Below, piece after piece: positions 1 to 6,904 of a stretch of 6,961 nt of DNA. The number at the start of each line of letters is the position of its first letter. Position 1 is the stretch's first letter. The stretch is from an uncultured Clostridia bacterium (lineage in GTDB: Bacteria; Bacillota; Clostridia; Oscillospirales; Ruminococcaceae). The position numbers were made by a program, and so were the translations under genes. Below the pieces are notes generated by a model, which worked only from the letters and a program-made list of their open reading frames with translations, searched no databases and was not told the DNA's origin. The DNA lies in NCBI GenBank assembly GCA_947427325.1, contig CANEHP010000117.1:1-6961 (forward strand). The letters run 5' to 3'.

Positions 1-709
1 GAAAAGCCTTGCGCTTATCTTTGCCCAGCATTGCGGTTGAAAGAGTGAACACCTGTGTTTCAAGGCGTTTTTCCACCATCTTGTCGATTATTTCTCTGGT
101 GATTTCTCCGTCCTCTCCCACATAGCTGCAAAGCTTTCTTGTTTCCGCAGACGCTAAGTTTAAATCGCAGACGGTGATCTCCGCCAAATAATTGGCGTTT
201 GCGGAGGATATTTTTCTTTTTTCCTTATTTACCTTTGCAGTGATCACATTAGCCGCTTCCTTTGCAGTAAGAGACTTAAATTCGCAGACCGCCGCATATT
301 TTTTTATCTCCTCCAAAAGCTTTTTTACCCTTGAGGTTTTTAAGGAAACAGAAATTCCCGTAAGATAAAAAATCAGAACAGCGGTTTCGGGAATATTTTT
401 CAGTATATTTATAAGCTCCTCCGCTTTATCCTCGTCCACATTTTCAAGGTTAAAGTCGTTTATCATAATGACCTTGTAATCCGCAAAAAAGGGAACTGCC
501 TCAATATGTTCGATAAGTAGGGAAAAATCGGGATTTCCGCTTATTTCCACCAGGTTCATTCCCGAATCGTCGCCGCCTAACGCTTTGTTTTTTATTCTTT
601 CGGCATAGGATTTGACCAAAAAGCTTTCCTCTCCGTAAAGAAAGTAAGCCGACGATATTTTTCCTTTTTTAATCTCTTCTTTTAACGCTTCTCTTTTAAC
701 AACAGGCAT
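1..709 (-). CDS. holA: DNA polymerase III subunit delta (HolA), 3' end cut off by the window
   Basis: Delta is the clamp-loader subunit that opens the beta sliding clamp so that it can be placed on primed DNA at the replication fork. The window holds 236 codons from an ATG at 707-709; family members are usually about 330-350 residues, so roughly the last 100 are missing. The N-terminus reads MPVVKREALKEEIKKG and is followed by SAYFLYGEESFLVKSY, the family's typical opening strand and helix with the G-E-E/L pattern. Later parts fit as well: AVPFFADYKVIMI (the nucleotide-fold strand), AVLIFYL, the E-T-R-K-L-C-S-Y-V-G helix, and FTLSTAMLGKDKRKAF near the cut, which resembles the start of the collar region. 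The start is fixed by AAAGGA 6 nt upstream, inside the end of comEC; only 3 nt separate the two genes, so translational coupling is likely. The reading frame is unbroken throughout. Identification rests on recalled family patterns rather than a search. Confidence 0.9.
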   Translation of the reverse strand, partial: MPVVKREALKEEIKKGKISSAYFLYGEESFLVKSYAERIKNKALGGDDSGMNLVEISGNPDFSLLIEHIEAVPFFADYKVIMINDFNLENVDEDKAEELINILKNIPETAVLIFYLTGISVSLKTSRVKKLLEEIKKYAAVCEFKSLTAKEAANVITAKVNKEKRKISSANANYLAEITVCDLNLASAETRKLCSYVGEDGEITREIIDKMVEKRLETQVFTLSTAMLGKDKRKAF

Positions 710-712
710 AAT

Positions 713-2746
713 TTATCCTTTCAGCCGTTCTAAACAGCCTTTGTCGGTTATGTAAAATTCCGCTTGCTCGTAATAAAAATTTATTCCGTGATAGTTTTCG
801 CCGTACATTCGGTTGTCGGAAAACATTACCTTTCCCTTTAGCTCGGCAAAATTCTTCTTATATCCGTAAATAATGTTAATATCCGCATCAACAGGCTCGC
901 TTGCCGCCGAAACCGAAATGCTTATTCCCTTTACGTTGATCATTAACGAATTTCCGCTTTTAACAAAGCCCACGTCTCCCACACGGTTTTCAGTATCTGT
1001 ATTTTCATCGGGTAAAATCAGCACATCACAGGGTATTTTCTTAAATTCTTCAAGGTAATTGCGGTTTTTATTTAGGATAATCACCGTATTTAGCTTATCC
1101 GAGAACCTGCATTCCCCATATTTTTCTATATATTCCATAATATCGGGCGAGTCGGCGCCGGCGCATATTATCCGTTCGCTGTCATTTTCAATAACTACAC
1201 AGGGATAATCTCCGTCTGAATATAAAATCAGCTTGGCTTTTCCGTTGCCGTTTATAAACAATACCGTACTCGAACCGATTAAAACGGCGCATGAGAGAAT
1301 AACGGCCATAACCGTTTCACGCCTGCTTCTGAAAATAAAGTATATTGCCGCCACAAAGACAACCGATAAAATACTTATGGCGGAAACTGTATCATCGGTA
1401 ACTGCAATATAAGAATACTTAAATTTACCGATAAAATTTATGATAAAAATCATCACCTTCGCCATCAGCCCCGCAGGAAGCAGAAAGCCCGTTCCAAAGC
1501 CGCAGGTAAGCGTAAAAAGCACCATACTTATAAGTGCGGCAAAGAATAACGGATATATAAGCAGATTAACCAAAATTCCCACAGCAGAAAATCCGCCGAA
1601 GAAAATACAGCTTAGCGGAAAAGTGGTTACAGTAGCGCAAAAAGTGGAAACAGCAGCTGTTTTTATTCCGTAAAAAGCTGTTTTCTTCAGCTTTTCGCAA
1701 AAGTAAGGCGAAATCACCGCAACTCCGAAAGTACCTGTTACGGAGAGCAAAAATCCAATATCCGCACAGGCATAAGGCTGAAGGAGCGTAATTACAAGAA
1801 CGGCAATTCCCATAGAGCTTAAAGCGCTGCCCTTTCTCATAACAACCTCTGCTCCGTAAAATATTATCAGCATTATTCCCGCTCTTACCACCGACATGGA
1901 AAGCTTAAAGAAAAGCATAAAAACGAGAATAAGAGCTGTCAGCAAAACGAATTTGATTTTCCTGTTCCTGCATATGGGAAGAAGGGACAGAAACGACATA
2001 AAAATATGTGAAATAACGGTCAGATGAAGTCCCGAAACCGCCGTAAAATGGCTTATGCCACAGCGCTTGATATTATTTGAAAGGGAACTGCTTAAATCCG
2101 ACTTATCACCTAAAAACATTGCCTTTAGCAATGCGCCTTCTTCACCTGAAAGCGAAAGCCGCACCCTGCTTTCAATATAATCGTTAAAATCTGTCAGTAA
2201 GGCTTTTATATCGAATGCTTGACCCTGTGTTACGGAAAAGCTGCTTACGGACTGCGCCTTTAAAAATATACCTTTGGAGCGATAGTAGCTTTTTTCCGCA
2301 AAGTCTGCGTTGTCGGTCAATTCGGTAAGTCTTGCCGTGAAGGAAACCTTATCGCCGATTTTACAGTTACAGTCCGCTCCGAAAAATGTAATATATGCTT
2401 CTGTGCCGTCAATAACGGCTTTGACCGTATATGACGCTCTGTCTCCCGAGTAGGCGCTTGATTCCGTAACCGTACCTTGTATTTCCCTTGTTTTACCGCT
2501 TAATTCGATTAAGGGAATATAGCAGAGTAAGGTGTATATACTGCAAACCGCCATTGCCGCCGATACCGTAAAAAGAATTAACGCAACGGTTTTCATTTTC
2601 TTTAAATACAGTATAACCGCAGCAATAAAAAGTGCAGCCGTCAATACGAAAGAAACCGAAATGTTAATAAACAAAGCACAAATAAGTCCTGAAAGGTATG
2701 AAAAACCTATTAAGCCTGATTTGTGCTTCATAATTTTACTGAGCAT
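713..2746 (-). CDS. comEC: ComEC/Rec2-type DNA-uptake channel with a degenerate metallo-beta-lactamase-like C-terminus
   Basis: ComEC is the inner-membrane channel that carries single-stranded DNA into the cytoplasm during natural transformation. This 677-residue protein has the family order. Residues about 11-80 are hydrophobic membrane segments. Residues about 85-175 form a soluble OB-like DUF4131 region (IQGTVTESS, KIGDKVSF, YYRSKGIFLKA). Residues about 230-500 form the multi-span Competence domain, with GISHFTAVSGLHLTVI (230-245), SVVRAGIM (285-292), GFLLSVTGTFGVA (331-343) and FGGFSAVGILVNLLIYPL (383-400). Residues 505-677 sit where the metallo-beta-lactamase domain normally lies, but the HxHxDH and HHGS motifs are gone, and the protein is about 100 residues shorter than Bacillus subtilis ComEC. 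The start at 2746 is the most upstream in-frame ATG; a second ATG at 2731 (residue 6) is possible. Neither has an adjacent Shine-Dalgarno. It lies between the HIT gene and holA, as is common for comEC-holA in Firmicutes. Presence of this gene alone does not show that the cell is transformable. Confidence 0.92.
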   Translation of the reverse strand: MLSKIMKHKSGLIGFSYLSGLICALFINISVSFVLTAALFIAAVILYLKKMKTVALILFTVSAAMAVCSIYTLLCYIPLIELSGKTREIQGTVTESSAYSGDRASYTVKAVIDGTEAYITFFGADCNCKIGDKVSFTARLTELTDNADFAEKSYYRSKGIFLKAQSVSSFSVTQGQAFDIKALLTDFNDYIESRVRLSLSGEEGALLKAMFLGDKSDLSSSLSNNIKRCGISHFTAVSGLHLTVISHIFMSFLSLLPICRNRKIKFVLLTALILVFMLFFKLSMSVVRAGIMLIIFYGAEVVMRKGSALSSMGIAVLVITLLQPYACADIGFLLSVTGTFGVAVISPYFCEKLKKTAFYGIKTAAVSTFCATVTTFPLSCIFFGGFSAVGILVNLLIYPLFFAALISMVLFTLTCGFGTGFLLPAGLMAKVMIFIINFIGKFKYSYIAVTDDTVSAISILSVVFVAAIYFIFRSRRETVMAVILSCAVLIGSSTVLFINGNGKAKLILYSDGDYPCVVIENDSERIICAGADSPDIMEYIEKYGECRFSDKLNTVIILNKNRNYLEEFKKIPCDVLILPDENTDTENRVGDVGFVKSGNSLMINVKGISISVSAASEPVDADINIIYGYKKNFAELKGKVMFSDNRMYGENYHGINFYYEQAEFYITDKGCLERLKG
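716..721 (-). promoter_or_regulatory. holA ribosome binding site inside the end of comEC
   Basis: On the minus strand AAAGGA lies 6 nt before the holA ATG and is made of the Lys and Gly codons just before the comEC stop codon TAA. Ribosomes finishing comEC would end on top of this site, so holA translation is probably coupled to comEC. Confidence 0.75.
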
Positions 2747-2813
2747 TATACAAGAATTTCGCTTATAAAAATTTAAGAGATTATAGGGGCAAGTCTTCGT
2801 TTTTGTATAATGC
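2743..2813 (-). repeat. Perfect 11-bp inverted repeat spanning the comEC leader and start codon
   Basis: The arms GCATTATACAA (2743-2753) and TTGTATAATGC (2803-2813) are exact reverse complements separated by 49 nt. A weaker nested 5-bp stem (2764-2768 with 2781-2785) lies inside. The comEC ATG (2744-2746) falls within one arm, so on the mRNA the start codon sits at the base of a possible long hairpin. It is not a Rho-independent terminator, because the stem is AT-rich and no U-run follows it. The unit could be a translational control hairpin or a tiny inserted element; no target-site duplication is visible at its edges. Confidence 0.7.
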
Positions 2814-2816
2814 TGT

Positions 2817-2822
2817 CTCCTT
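2817..2822 (-). promoter_or_regulatory. Strong Shine-Dalgarno with no normal start codon at the usual distance
   Basis: AAGGAG on the minus strand lies between the HIT stop codon and comEC, and it is as strong as the site before the HIT gene. No ATG, GTG or TTG follows at the usual distance; the comEC ATG is 70 nt downstream of its last base, counting inclusively to the end of the start codon. If the inverted repeat next to it pairs through its inner 7 bp (TATACAA with TTGTATA), the unpaired distance from this site to the comEC ATG becomes 7 nt, an ideal spacing. Assignment to comEC is therefore an inference that depends on the hairpin. Confidence 0.5.
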
Positions 2823-2839
2823 AAAAGTTAATGGAAAGA

Positions 2840-3181
2840 TTAGCATAAAGTCGTATTAAGCTTTGTACCGCCCAAAAGATGAAAATGAAGGTGACGGACG
2901 GTTTGTCCGCCGTTTTCTCCCACATTTGTTACAATTCTGAAGCCGCCGTCAAGGTGATACTCTTCCGCAAGCTTTGCGGCAGCGGCAAAAATCTTTCCCA
3001 CAACGGCGGAATTTTCGGCGTTAAGCTTATCTGCGCCGTCAATGTGATTTTTGGGAATAATCAAAATATGGACGGGAGCCATGGGGCTTATATCCTTAAA
3101 CGCCAATATTTCATCGTCCTCGTAAACCTTTGCGGAGGGAATTTCTCCCTTGATAATTTTACAGAAAAGGCAGTCTTCCAT
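2840..3181 (-). CDS. HIT (histidine triad) family nucleotide-binding hydrolase, HinT-like
   Basis: HinT-type proteins are small cytoplasmic dimers that hydrolyse purine nucleoside phosphoramidates and aminoacyl-adenylates. This 113-residue protein has the full set of family marks. CLFCKII near the N-terminus gives a Cys4-x-x-Cys7 pair, often part of a zinc site. The central GEIPSAKVYEDDEILAF and APVHILIIPKNHI are typical. The triad itself is GGQTVRHLHFHLLGG, with His97, His99 and His101; His99 is expected to be the nucleophile by analogy with human HINT1. The C-terminus ends GGTKLNTTLC rather than the WPPG tail found in many HINT proteins. The start is set by AAGGAG at 3190-3195, 8 nt upstream. 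It follows alaS by 20 nt with no terminator, so the two are co-transcribed. A functional link to AlaS through aminoacyl-adenylate clean-up is conceivable but is only an inference from adjacency. Confidence 0.93.
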   Translation of the reverse strand: MEDCLFCKIIKGEIPSAKVYEDDEILAFKDISPMAPVHILIIPKNHIDGADKLNAENSAVVGKIFAAAAKLAEEYHLDGGFRIVTNVGENGGQTVRHLHFHLLGGTKLNTTLC

Positions 3182-3201
3182 AGTTTTATCTCCTTGTTCT
3201 A

Positions 3202-5829
3202 TCAGTTTTTAAGTGTTTCTTCAACAATTTTCTTTACGGCAAGCAAGGCTTCGTCTATTTTTTCCAAATCGCCTATTCCCGACATAGCCATATCCGGCTT
3301 TCCGCCGCCCTTAGCTCCCGTTATTTCGGCAACCCTGCGAACAATTTGTCCCGCATTAGCGCCTTTTTCTATTGCTTCCTTGCTGCAGCAGCATACAAAG
3401 TTTCCCTTGCCCTCGTTTACGCCTGCAAGCACGGTAATAAAGCTGTCGTTATTGTCCTTTATCTTGTCAACGGCCTTGCGCAGGCTGTCGGCGGTAGTGC
3501 CGGCAAGCATAGCGGTGATAATCTTTATGCCTTTAACCTCTTCGATATTATCAAACAAGCCCTTAAGCTGAGAAGCGGAAATCTTTTCGTTAAGACGGTC
3601 TATTTCCTTTTTAAGTTCGTGAACCTCGTTTTGAAGAGATACGCAGCGGTTAAGAATGGCATTGTCACCCGACGCCTTAATAGCCTGACCGATTTTCCCA
3701 AGGAAAAGATTAAGCCTGTTATAAGTGTTAATAACCTCAAGTCCCGTTACCGCTTCAATACGCCTTACTCCGTTGGCAACGGAGGTTTCTGCGGTTATCT
3801 TAAACAAGCCTGCCTGTGCGGTATTGGTAAGATGAGTGCCGCCGCAAAATTCCGTTGAAAAGTCGGGAACTGTCACGACTCTTACGACCTTGCCGTATTT
3901 TTCGCCGAACAAAGCCATTGCGCCCCGCTTTTGAGCTTCCTCAATAGGCAGCTCTTCGGTTACAACGGGAACTGCGCTTAATATCTCTTCGTTTACAAGT
4001 CTTTCAGCTTCGGCAATTTCCTCCACGGTCATTGCGCTGAAGTGTGAAAAGTCAAAACGGCACTTATATGGGTCAACATAAGAACCCGACTGATGGACAT
4101 GGTCGCCTAAAACCTTGCGCAGCGCAGCCTGCAAAAGATGTGCGCATGTGTGATTTCTTGCGGTAGCCATACGCAGTTTTTCGTCAACCTGCGCATGAAC
4201 CCTGTCGTTTACATAAAATGAGCCTTCCTCAACCGTACATTCGCAGATATACTGTCCGCCTAAGGTCTTTTTGGTATCAATTACACGCAGAACATTATCT
4301 CCGTTGGTGACGGTGCCTTTATCTCCTACCTGTCCGCCGCTTTCGGCATAGAAAGGCGTGGTTTCAATAAGAACAACAACGTCTTCGCCTTCCGAGCAGG
4401 AGTCTACAGGCTGACCGTCCTTTAAGATTGCCTTAAGCTCCGTATCGGCAGATAATTCGGTATAACCCACAAACCTTGTGGTAAAGCTCTTTAAAGCGTC
4501 GTTTGAAGCTTCGTCCCATCCGCCCTTAAACGCCTGATTGGAGCGGGCTGTAGTGCGCTGTTTTTCCATAAGCTCTCTGAAACGGCTTTCGTCAAGAGAA
4601 AGATTCTTTTCCGCTAAAATTTCCTTGGTCAAGTCAAGAGGGAAACCGTAGGTATCATGAAGCTTAAATACGTCCTCGCCCTTAACGATTTCGCCCACAG
4701 ACATTTTATCAATAATTTCCGCAAGTATCTGCGAACCCTTTTCAACGGTTTTGTTAAAGCTGTCCTCCTCGCATTTTAAAACCTTTTTGATGTATTCTTC
4801 CTTTTCCTTGACCTCGGGATATGCGTTTTCGTTTTCCTTAATTACGCTTGCGGCAACTTTGTAAAGAAAGCTCTCCTTCATGCCTAAAAGTCTGCCGTAA
4901 CGGGCGGCTCTGCGGATAAGTCTTCTTAAAACATAGCCTCTGCCCTCGTTAGAGGGTCTTACTCCGTCGCCGATAAGGAACGTGGAGGCTCTCACATGGT
5001 CCAAGATTACACGGATAGCCACATCGTCCTTTTCGTTTTTCTTATATTCTTTGCCCGTTAATCCGCAGATAGTGCCGATAATGTTTTTGGCGGTGTCTAC
5101 CTCAAACATATTGTCAACATCCTGCATAACGCAGGCAAGACGGTCAAGTCCCATACCCGTATCTATGTTTTTGTTTTTCAGCTGGGAATAATTTCCGTGA
5201 CCGTCATTGTCAAACTGGGTAAATACATTGTTCCATATTTCGATTATACGGTCGGATTCCTCCGCCTGCTCAAAGTCAACAAAAGGTCCGTATTTTTCAC
5301 CTCTGTCAAAGTGAATTTCCGAGCAGGGACCGCATGGACCGCTGCCATGCTCCCAAAAGTTGTCCTTTTTGCCCAATTTTATTATTCTGTCACGGGGAAC
5401 GCCGATTTCCTTTGCCCAGATTTCACCGGCTTCGTCGTCCTCTTCATAAATGGTTACCCAAAGCTTGTCCTCGGGAATTTCAAGTACCTTTGTCAGATAT
5501 TCCCAAGCCCATGAAATCGCTTCGTGTTTAAAATAATCCCCAAAGGAGAAATTGCCGAGCATTTCAAAATATGTGCCGTGTCTTGAAGTTTTTCCCACAT
5601 TTTCAATATCGGGAGTGCGTATACATTTCTGGCAGGTGGTTACCCTTTTGCAGGGAGGCGTTTCCAACCCCTGAAAATATTTTTTTAATGGAGTCATTCC
5701 CGCATTGATGAGCAGAACCGAGTTATCTCCCTGAGGTACAAGGGGTGCGGAATCCATACGCAAATGCCCCTTGCTTTCAAAAAATTTAAGATAGCTTTCT
5801 CTTAAATCGTTAAGGCTTGTCCATTTCAT
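3202..5829 (-). CDS. alaS: Alanyl-tRNA synthetase
   Basis: AlaRS attaches alanine to tRNA-Ala in the cytoplasm and clears mischarged Ser/Gly-tRNA-Ala. At 875 residues it is the usual full length. The class II catalytic core covers about residues 1-240, with RHGTYFEMLGNFSFGDYFK (83-101), HGSGPCGPCSEIHFDRG (161-177) and the motif 3 region GMGLDRL (225-231). A tRNA-binding helical part follows, including NEGRGYVLRRLIRRAARYGR (294-313). The editing domain has the zinc ligands His560 and His564 in HTCAHLL, and Cys662 and His666 in FCGGTHL. A coiled-coil stretch at about 728-755 leads into the C-terminal DHHA1 domain with GAKGGGKPDMAMSG (838-851). All key residues are present. The start ATG at 5829 has a moderate AAAGGG 9 nt upstream (5839-5844), and MKWTSLNDLRESYLKFFESKGH matches the family's normal N-terminus. 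It is the first gene of the alaS-HIT-comEC-holA unit and has its own promoter. Confidence 0.98.
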   Translation of the reverse strand: MKWTSLNDLRESYLKFFESKGHLRMDSAPLVPQGDNSVLLINAGMTPLKKYFQGLETPPCKRVTTCQKCIRTPDIENVGKTSRHGTYFEMLGNFSFGDYFKHEAISWAWEYLTKVLEIPEDKLWVTIYEEDDEAGEIWAKEIGVPRDRIIKLGKKDNFWEHGSGPCGPCSEIHFDRGEKYGPFVDFEQAEESDRIIEIWNNVFTQFDNDGHGNYSQLKNKNIDTGMGLDRLACVMQDVDNMFEVDTAKNIIGTICGLTGKEYKKNEKDDVAIRVILDHVRASTFLIGDGVRPSNEGRGYVLRRLIRRAARYGRLLGMKESFLYKVAASVIKENENAYPEVKEKEEYIKKVLKCEEDSFNKTVEKGSQILAEIIDKMSVGEIVKGEDVFKLHDTYGFPLDLTKEILAEKNLSLDESRFRELMEKQRTTARSNQAFKGGWDEASNDALKSFTTRFVGYTELSADTELKAILKDGQPVDSCSEGEDVVVLIETTPFYAESGGQVGDKGTVTNGDNVLRVIDTKKTLGGQYICECTVEEGSFYVNDRVHAQVDEKLRMATARNHTCAHLLQAALRKVLGDHVHQSGSYVDPYKCRFDFSHFSAMTVEEIAEAERLVNEEILSAVPVVTEELPIEEAQKRGAMALFGEKYGKVVRVVTVPDFSTEFCGGTHLTNTAQAGLFKITAETSVANGVRRIEAVTGLEVINTYNRLNLFLGKIGQAIKASGDNAILNRCVSLQNEVHELKKEIDRLNEKISASQLKGLFDNIEEVKGIKIITAMLAGTTADSLRKAVDKIKDNNDSFITVLAGVNEGKGNFVCCCSKEAIEKGANAGQIVRRVAEITGAKGGGKPDMAMSGIGDLEKIDEALLAVKKIVEETLKN

Positions 5830-5845
5830 TTTTGTTTGCCCTTTC

Positions 5846-5870
5846 TTTATGTGAAAAATTATTTATGTGA
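5846..5870 (-). repeat. 9-bp direct repeat in the alaS leader
   Basis: On the minus strand TCACATAAA occurs twice (5862-5870 and 5846-5854), 16 bp apart start to start, between the leader hairpin and the alaS ribosome binding site. The second copy ends just before the AAAGGG site. It may be chance in AT-rich sequence; a binding or regulatory role cannot be shown here. Confidence 0.4.
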
Positions 5871-5880
5871 CAAATAGTCT

Positions 5881-5895
5881 GCGCAGTGACTGCAC
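5881..5895 (-). other. Short hairpin in the alaS 5' leader
   Basis: The minus-strand sequence GTGCAGTCACTGCGC can fold into a 6-bp stem (one U-G wobble) with a 3-nt UCA loop, about 17-30 nt after the predicted transcription start. There is no T-run behind it, so it is not a terminator. The leader of about 80 nt is too short for a T-box, and no T-box sequence is visible. The inner GCAGTCACTGC is almost palindromic and could equally be a protein-binding site. Confidence 0.4.
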
Positions 5896-5918
5896 CGCTT
5901 GTTTCAAAGCTACACTTC

Positions 5919-5946
5919 ATTATACCAAATATTACATAAAAGTCAA
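5919..5946 (-). promoter_or_regulatory. Near-consensus sigma-A promoter for alaS
   Basis: On the minus strand TTGACT (5941-5946) is followed after 16 nt by a perfect TATAAT (5919-5924). The predicted transcription start is near 5912, giving an alaS leader of about 80 nt. The -35 box lies only 17 nt past the stop codon of the substrate-binding protein gene, and no terminator is seen between them, so read-through from the upstream unit is possible. Confidence 0.8.
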
Positions 5947-5962
5947 GATTGCCGTATTTCTT

Positions 5963-6886
5963 CTACTGCATAGCTCCTGTCATCTGCTTGTGGGAATCGA
6001 TCATATTTTCCACCATTTCTTTAATTCTGGCAGAGGGTCTTTCAAAATAAACATTATCTATAAATATTATTTTGTCATTTTGCAGGGCGTCTAATTGAGA
6101 AAAAACCTCGTTTTCCTCCAACATTCCCTTAGTGTATTTGCTGTTAACCAAAAGAATATCGGGCTGATTATCCAAAAGTGCTTTTGTATCAAAGCTGTAA
6201 TTTTCTGCCTCCTTTGCCATATTAGTGCCAAAGCAGGACAAGACGGAGCTTTCAAAAGTGTTTCCGCCTGCAACGGTATAATTTTCGGTGACATAAACGA
6301 ACTTGCCCACGGAAAAGTTATCCTTATTGCCCAAAAGCTTTGAGGTTTCGGAAAAGAACTGTTCGCCTGTTTCCGTACCCGTAAACATTCCTTCAAATAT
6401 AAGTCCTATTGAGTTGTAAATCGAAAGAAATCCTTCTAAGGTGGTGGGTGAGGGAATTATAACCGTTTTTATCCCGTTTTGTTCCATTTCAAATATATCC
6501 TTGGAGGCAATAGAGGTAGAGGATATCACCAAATCGGGCTTAAGCTCGATAACTGCCTTAATATCGGGATTTGCAGTGCTGCCCACATCTTTGACGGAGG
6601 ATATTGCAGGGGGATAGTCGCAATAGCTGCTTCTGCCGATAATGCTTGCCCTATAGCCCATTTCGCAGATTATCTCCGTTATGGCGGGGGAAAGGCAAAC
6701 CACCTTTTCGGGGGCTGCTTTAATTTCCACGTCATTAAGAAAAAAAGGGTACGGGGAAGGCTCACTTATGTCTGTACTTTCATAAGTGGTATTGTCCGCT
6801 TCCTGCTTTTCATCATTATCACAGCCGCATAACAGCGACGAGACTGTTACCGCTAAAGAAAGCGTCAAGGATAAGATTTTTTTCAT
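5963..6886 (-). CDS. ABC transporter substrate-binding lipoprotein, BtuF/FecB type (cobalamin or iron-siderophore class)
   Basis: This is the extracytoplasmic ligand-capture component of an ABC importer, held to the outer face of the membrane by a lipid. The 307-residue protein starts with a lipoprotein signal: MKK, a hydrophobic stretch, then the lipobox L19-C20-G21 with Cys22 as the lipidated residue, followed by an acidic and Ser/Thr-rich linker to about residue 48. The Peripla_BP_2 fold follows: KVVCLSPAITEIICEMG (61-77), GRSSYCDYPP (84-93), DVGSTANPDIKAVIELKPDLVISS (100-123, quoted in parts: DVGS, NPDIKAVIELKPDLVI), and a second lobe with ENYTVAGGNTFESSVLSCFG (201-220) and QPDILLVNS. The S-P-x-x-T-E and C-D-Y-P patterns resemble BtuF, but the ligand cannot be settled from sequence. 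The start is supported by AAAGGA 6 nt upstream. No permease or ATPase gene lies downstream; partners may be upstream, outside the window. It follows another gene by 18 nt, so it is likely the last gene of that transcription unit. Confidence 0.9.
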   Translation of the reverse strand: MKKILSLTLSLAVTVSSLLCGCDNDEKQEADNTTYESTDISEPSPYPFFLNDVEIKAAPEKVVCLSPAITEIICEMGYRASIIGRSSYCDYPPAISSVKDVGSTANPDIKAVIELKPDLVISSTSIASKDIFEMEQNGIKTVIIPSPTTLEGFLSIYNSIGLIFEGMFTGTETGEQFFSETSKLLGNKDNFSVGKFVYVTENYTVAGGNTFESSVLSCFGTNMAKEAENYSFDTKALLDNQPDILLVNSKYTKGMLEENEVFSQLDALQNDKIIFIDNVYFERPSARIKEMVENMIDSHKQMTGAMQ

Positions 6887-6904
6887 TTTATTTCCTTTCG
6901 GATA

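Noticed and set aside
2745..2785. Two TATAAT hexamers on the minus strand (2745-2750 and 2780-2785) as possible comEC promoters
   Set aside because: Neither has a TTGACA-like -35 box at 16-18 nt nor an extended -10 TG; the first overlaps the comEC start codon and the inverted repeat.
2774..2812. A 12-codon open frame after the stranded AAGGAG, starting at ATT (MIQKRRLAPIIS)
   Set aside because: ATT is a very rare start codon, the peptide is short, and nothing else supports it. A leader peptide cannot be excluded but is not claimed.
2840..2870. Frameshifted or truncated C-terminus of the HIT protein, because the WPPG tail is absent
   Set aside because: The histidine triad is complete, the length is normal, and many bacterial HIT proteins end in a GG-x-K-L type tail instead of WPPG.
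2879..3571. A 230-codon open frame on the plus strand
   Set aside because: It lies antisense across the HIT gene and the end of alaS, has no family resemblance, and is explained by the codon pattern of those two well-supported genes.
5830..5962. T-box riboswitch before alaS
   Set aside because: The transcribed leader is only about 80 nt, with no terminator/antiterminator pair and no visible T-box sequence.
6091..6396. A 101-codon minus-strand open frame within the substrate-binding protein gene
   Set aside because: It is an out-of-frame shadow of the well-supported lipoprotein gene, without its own ribosome binding site or recognisable domain.
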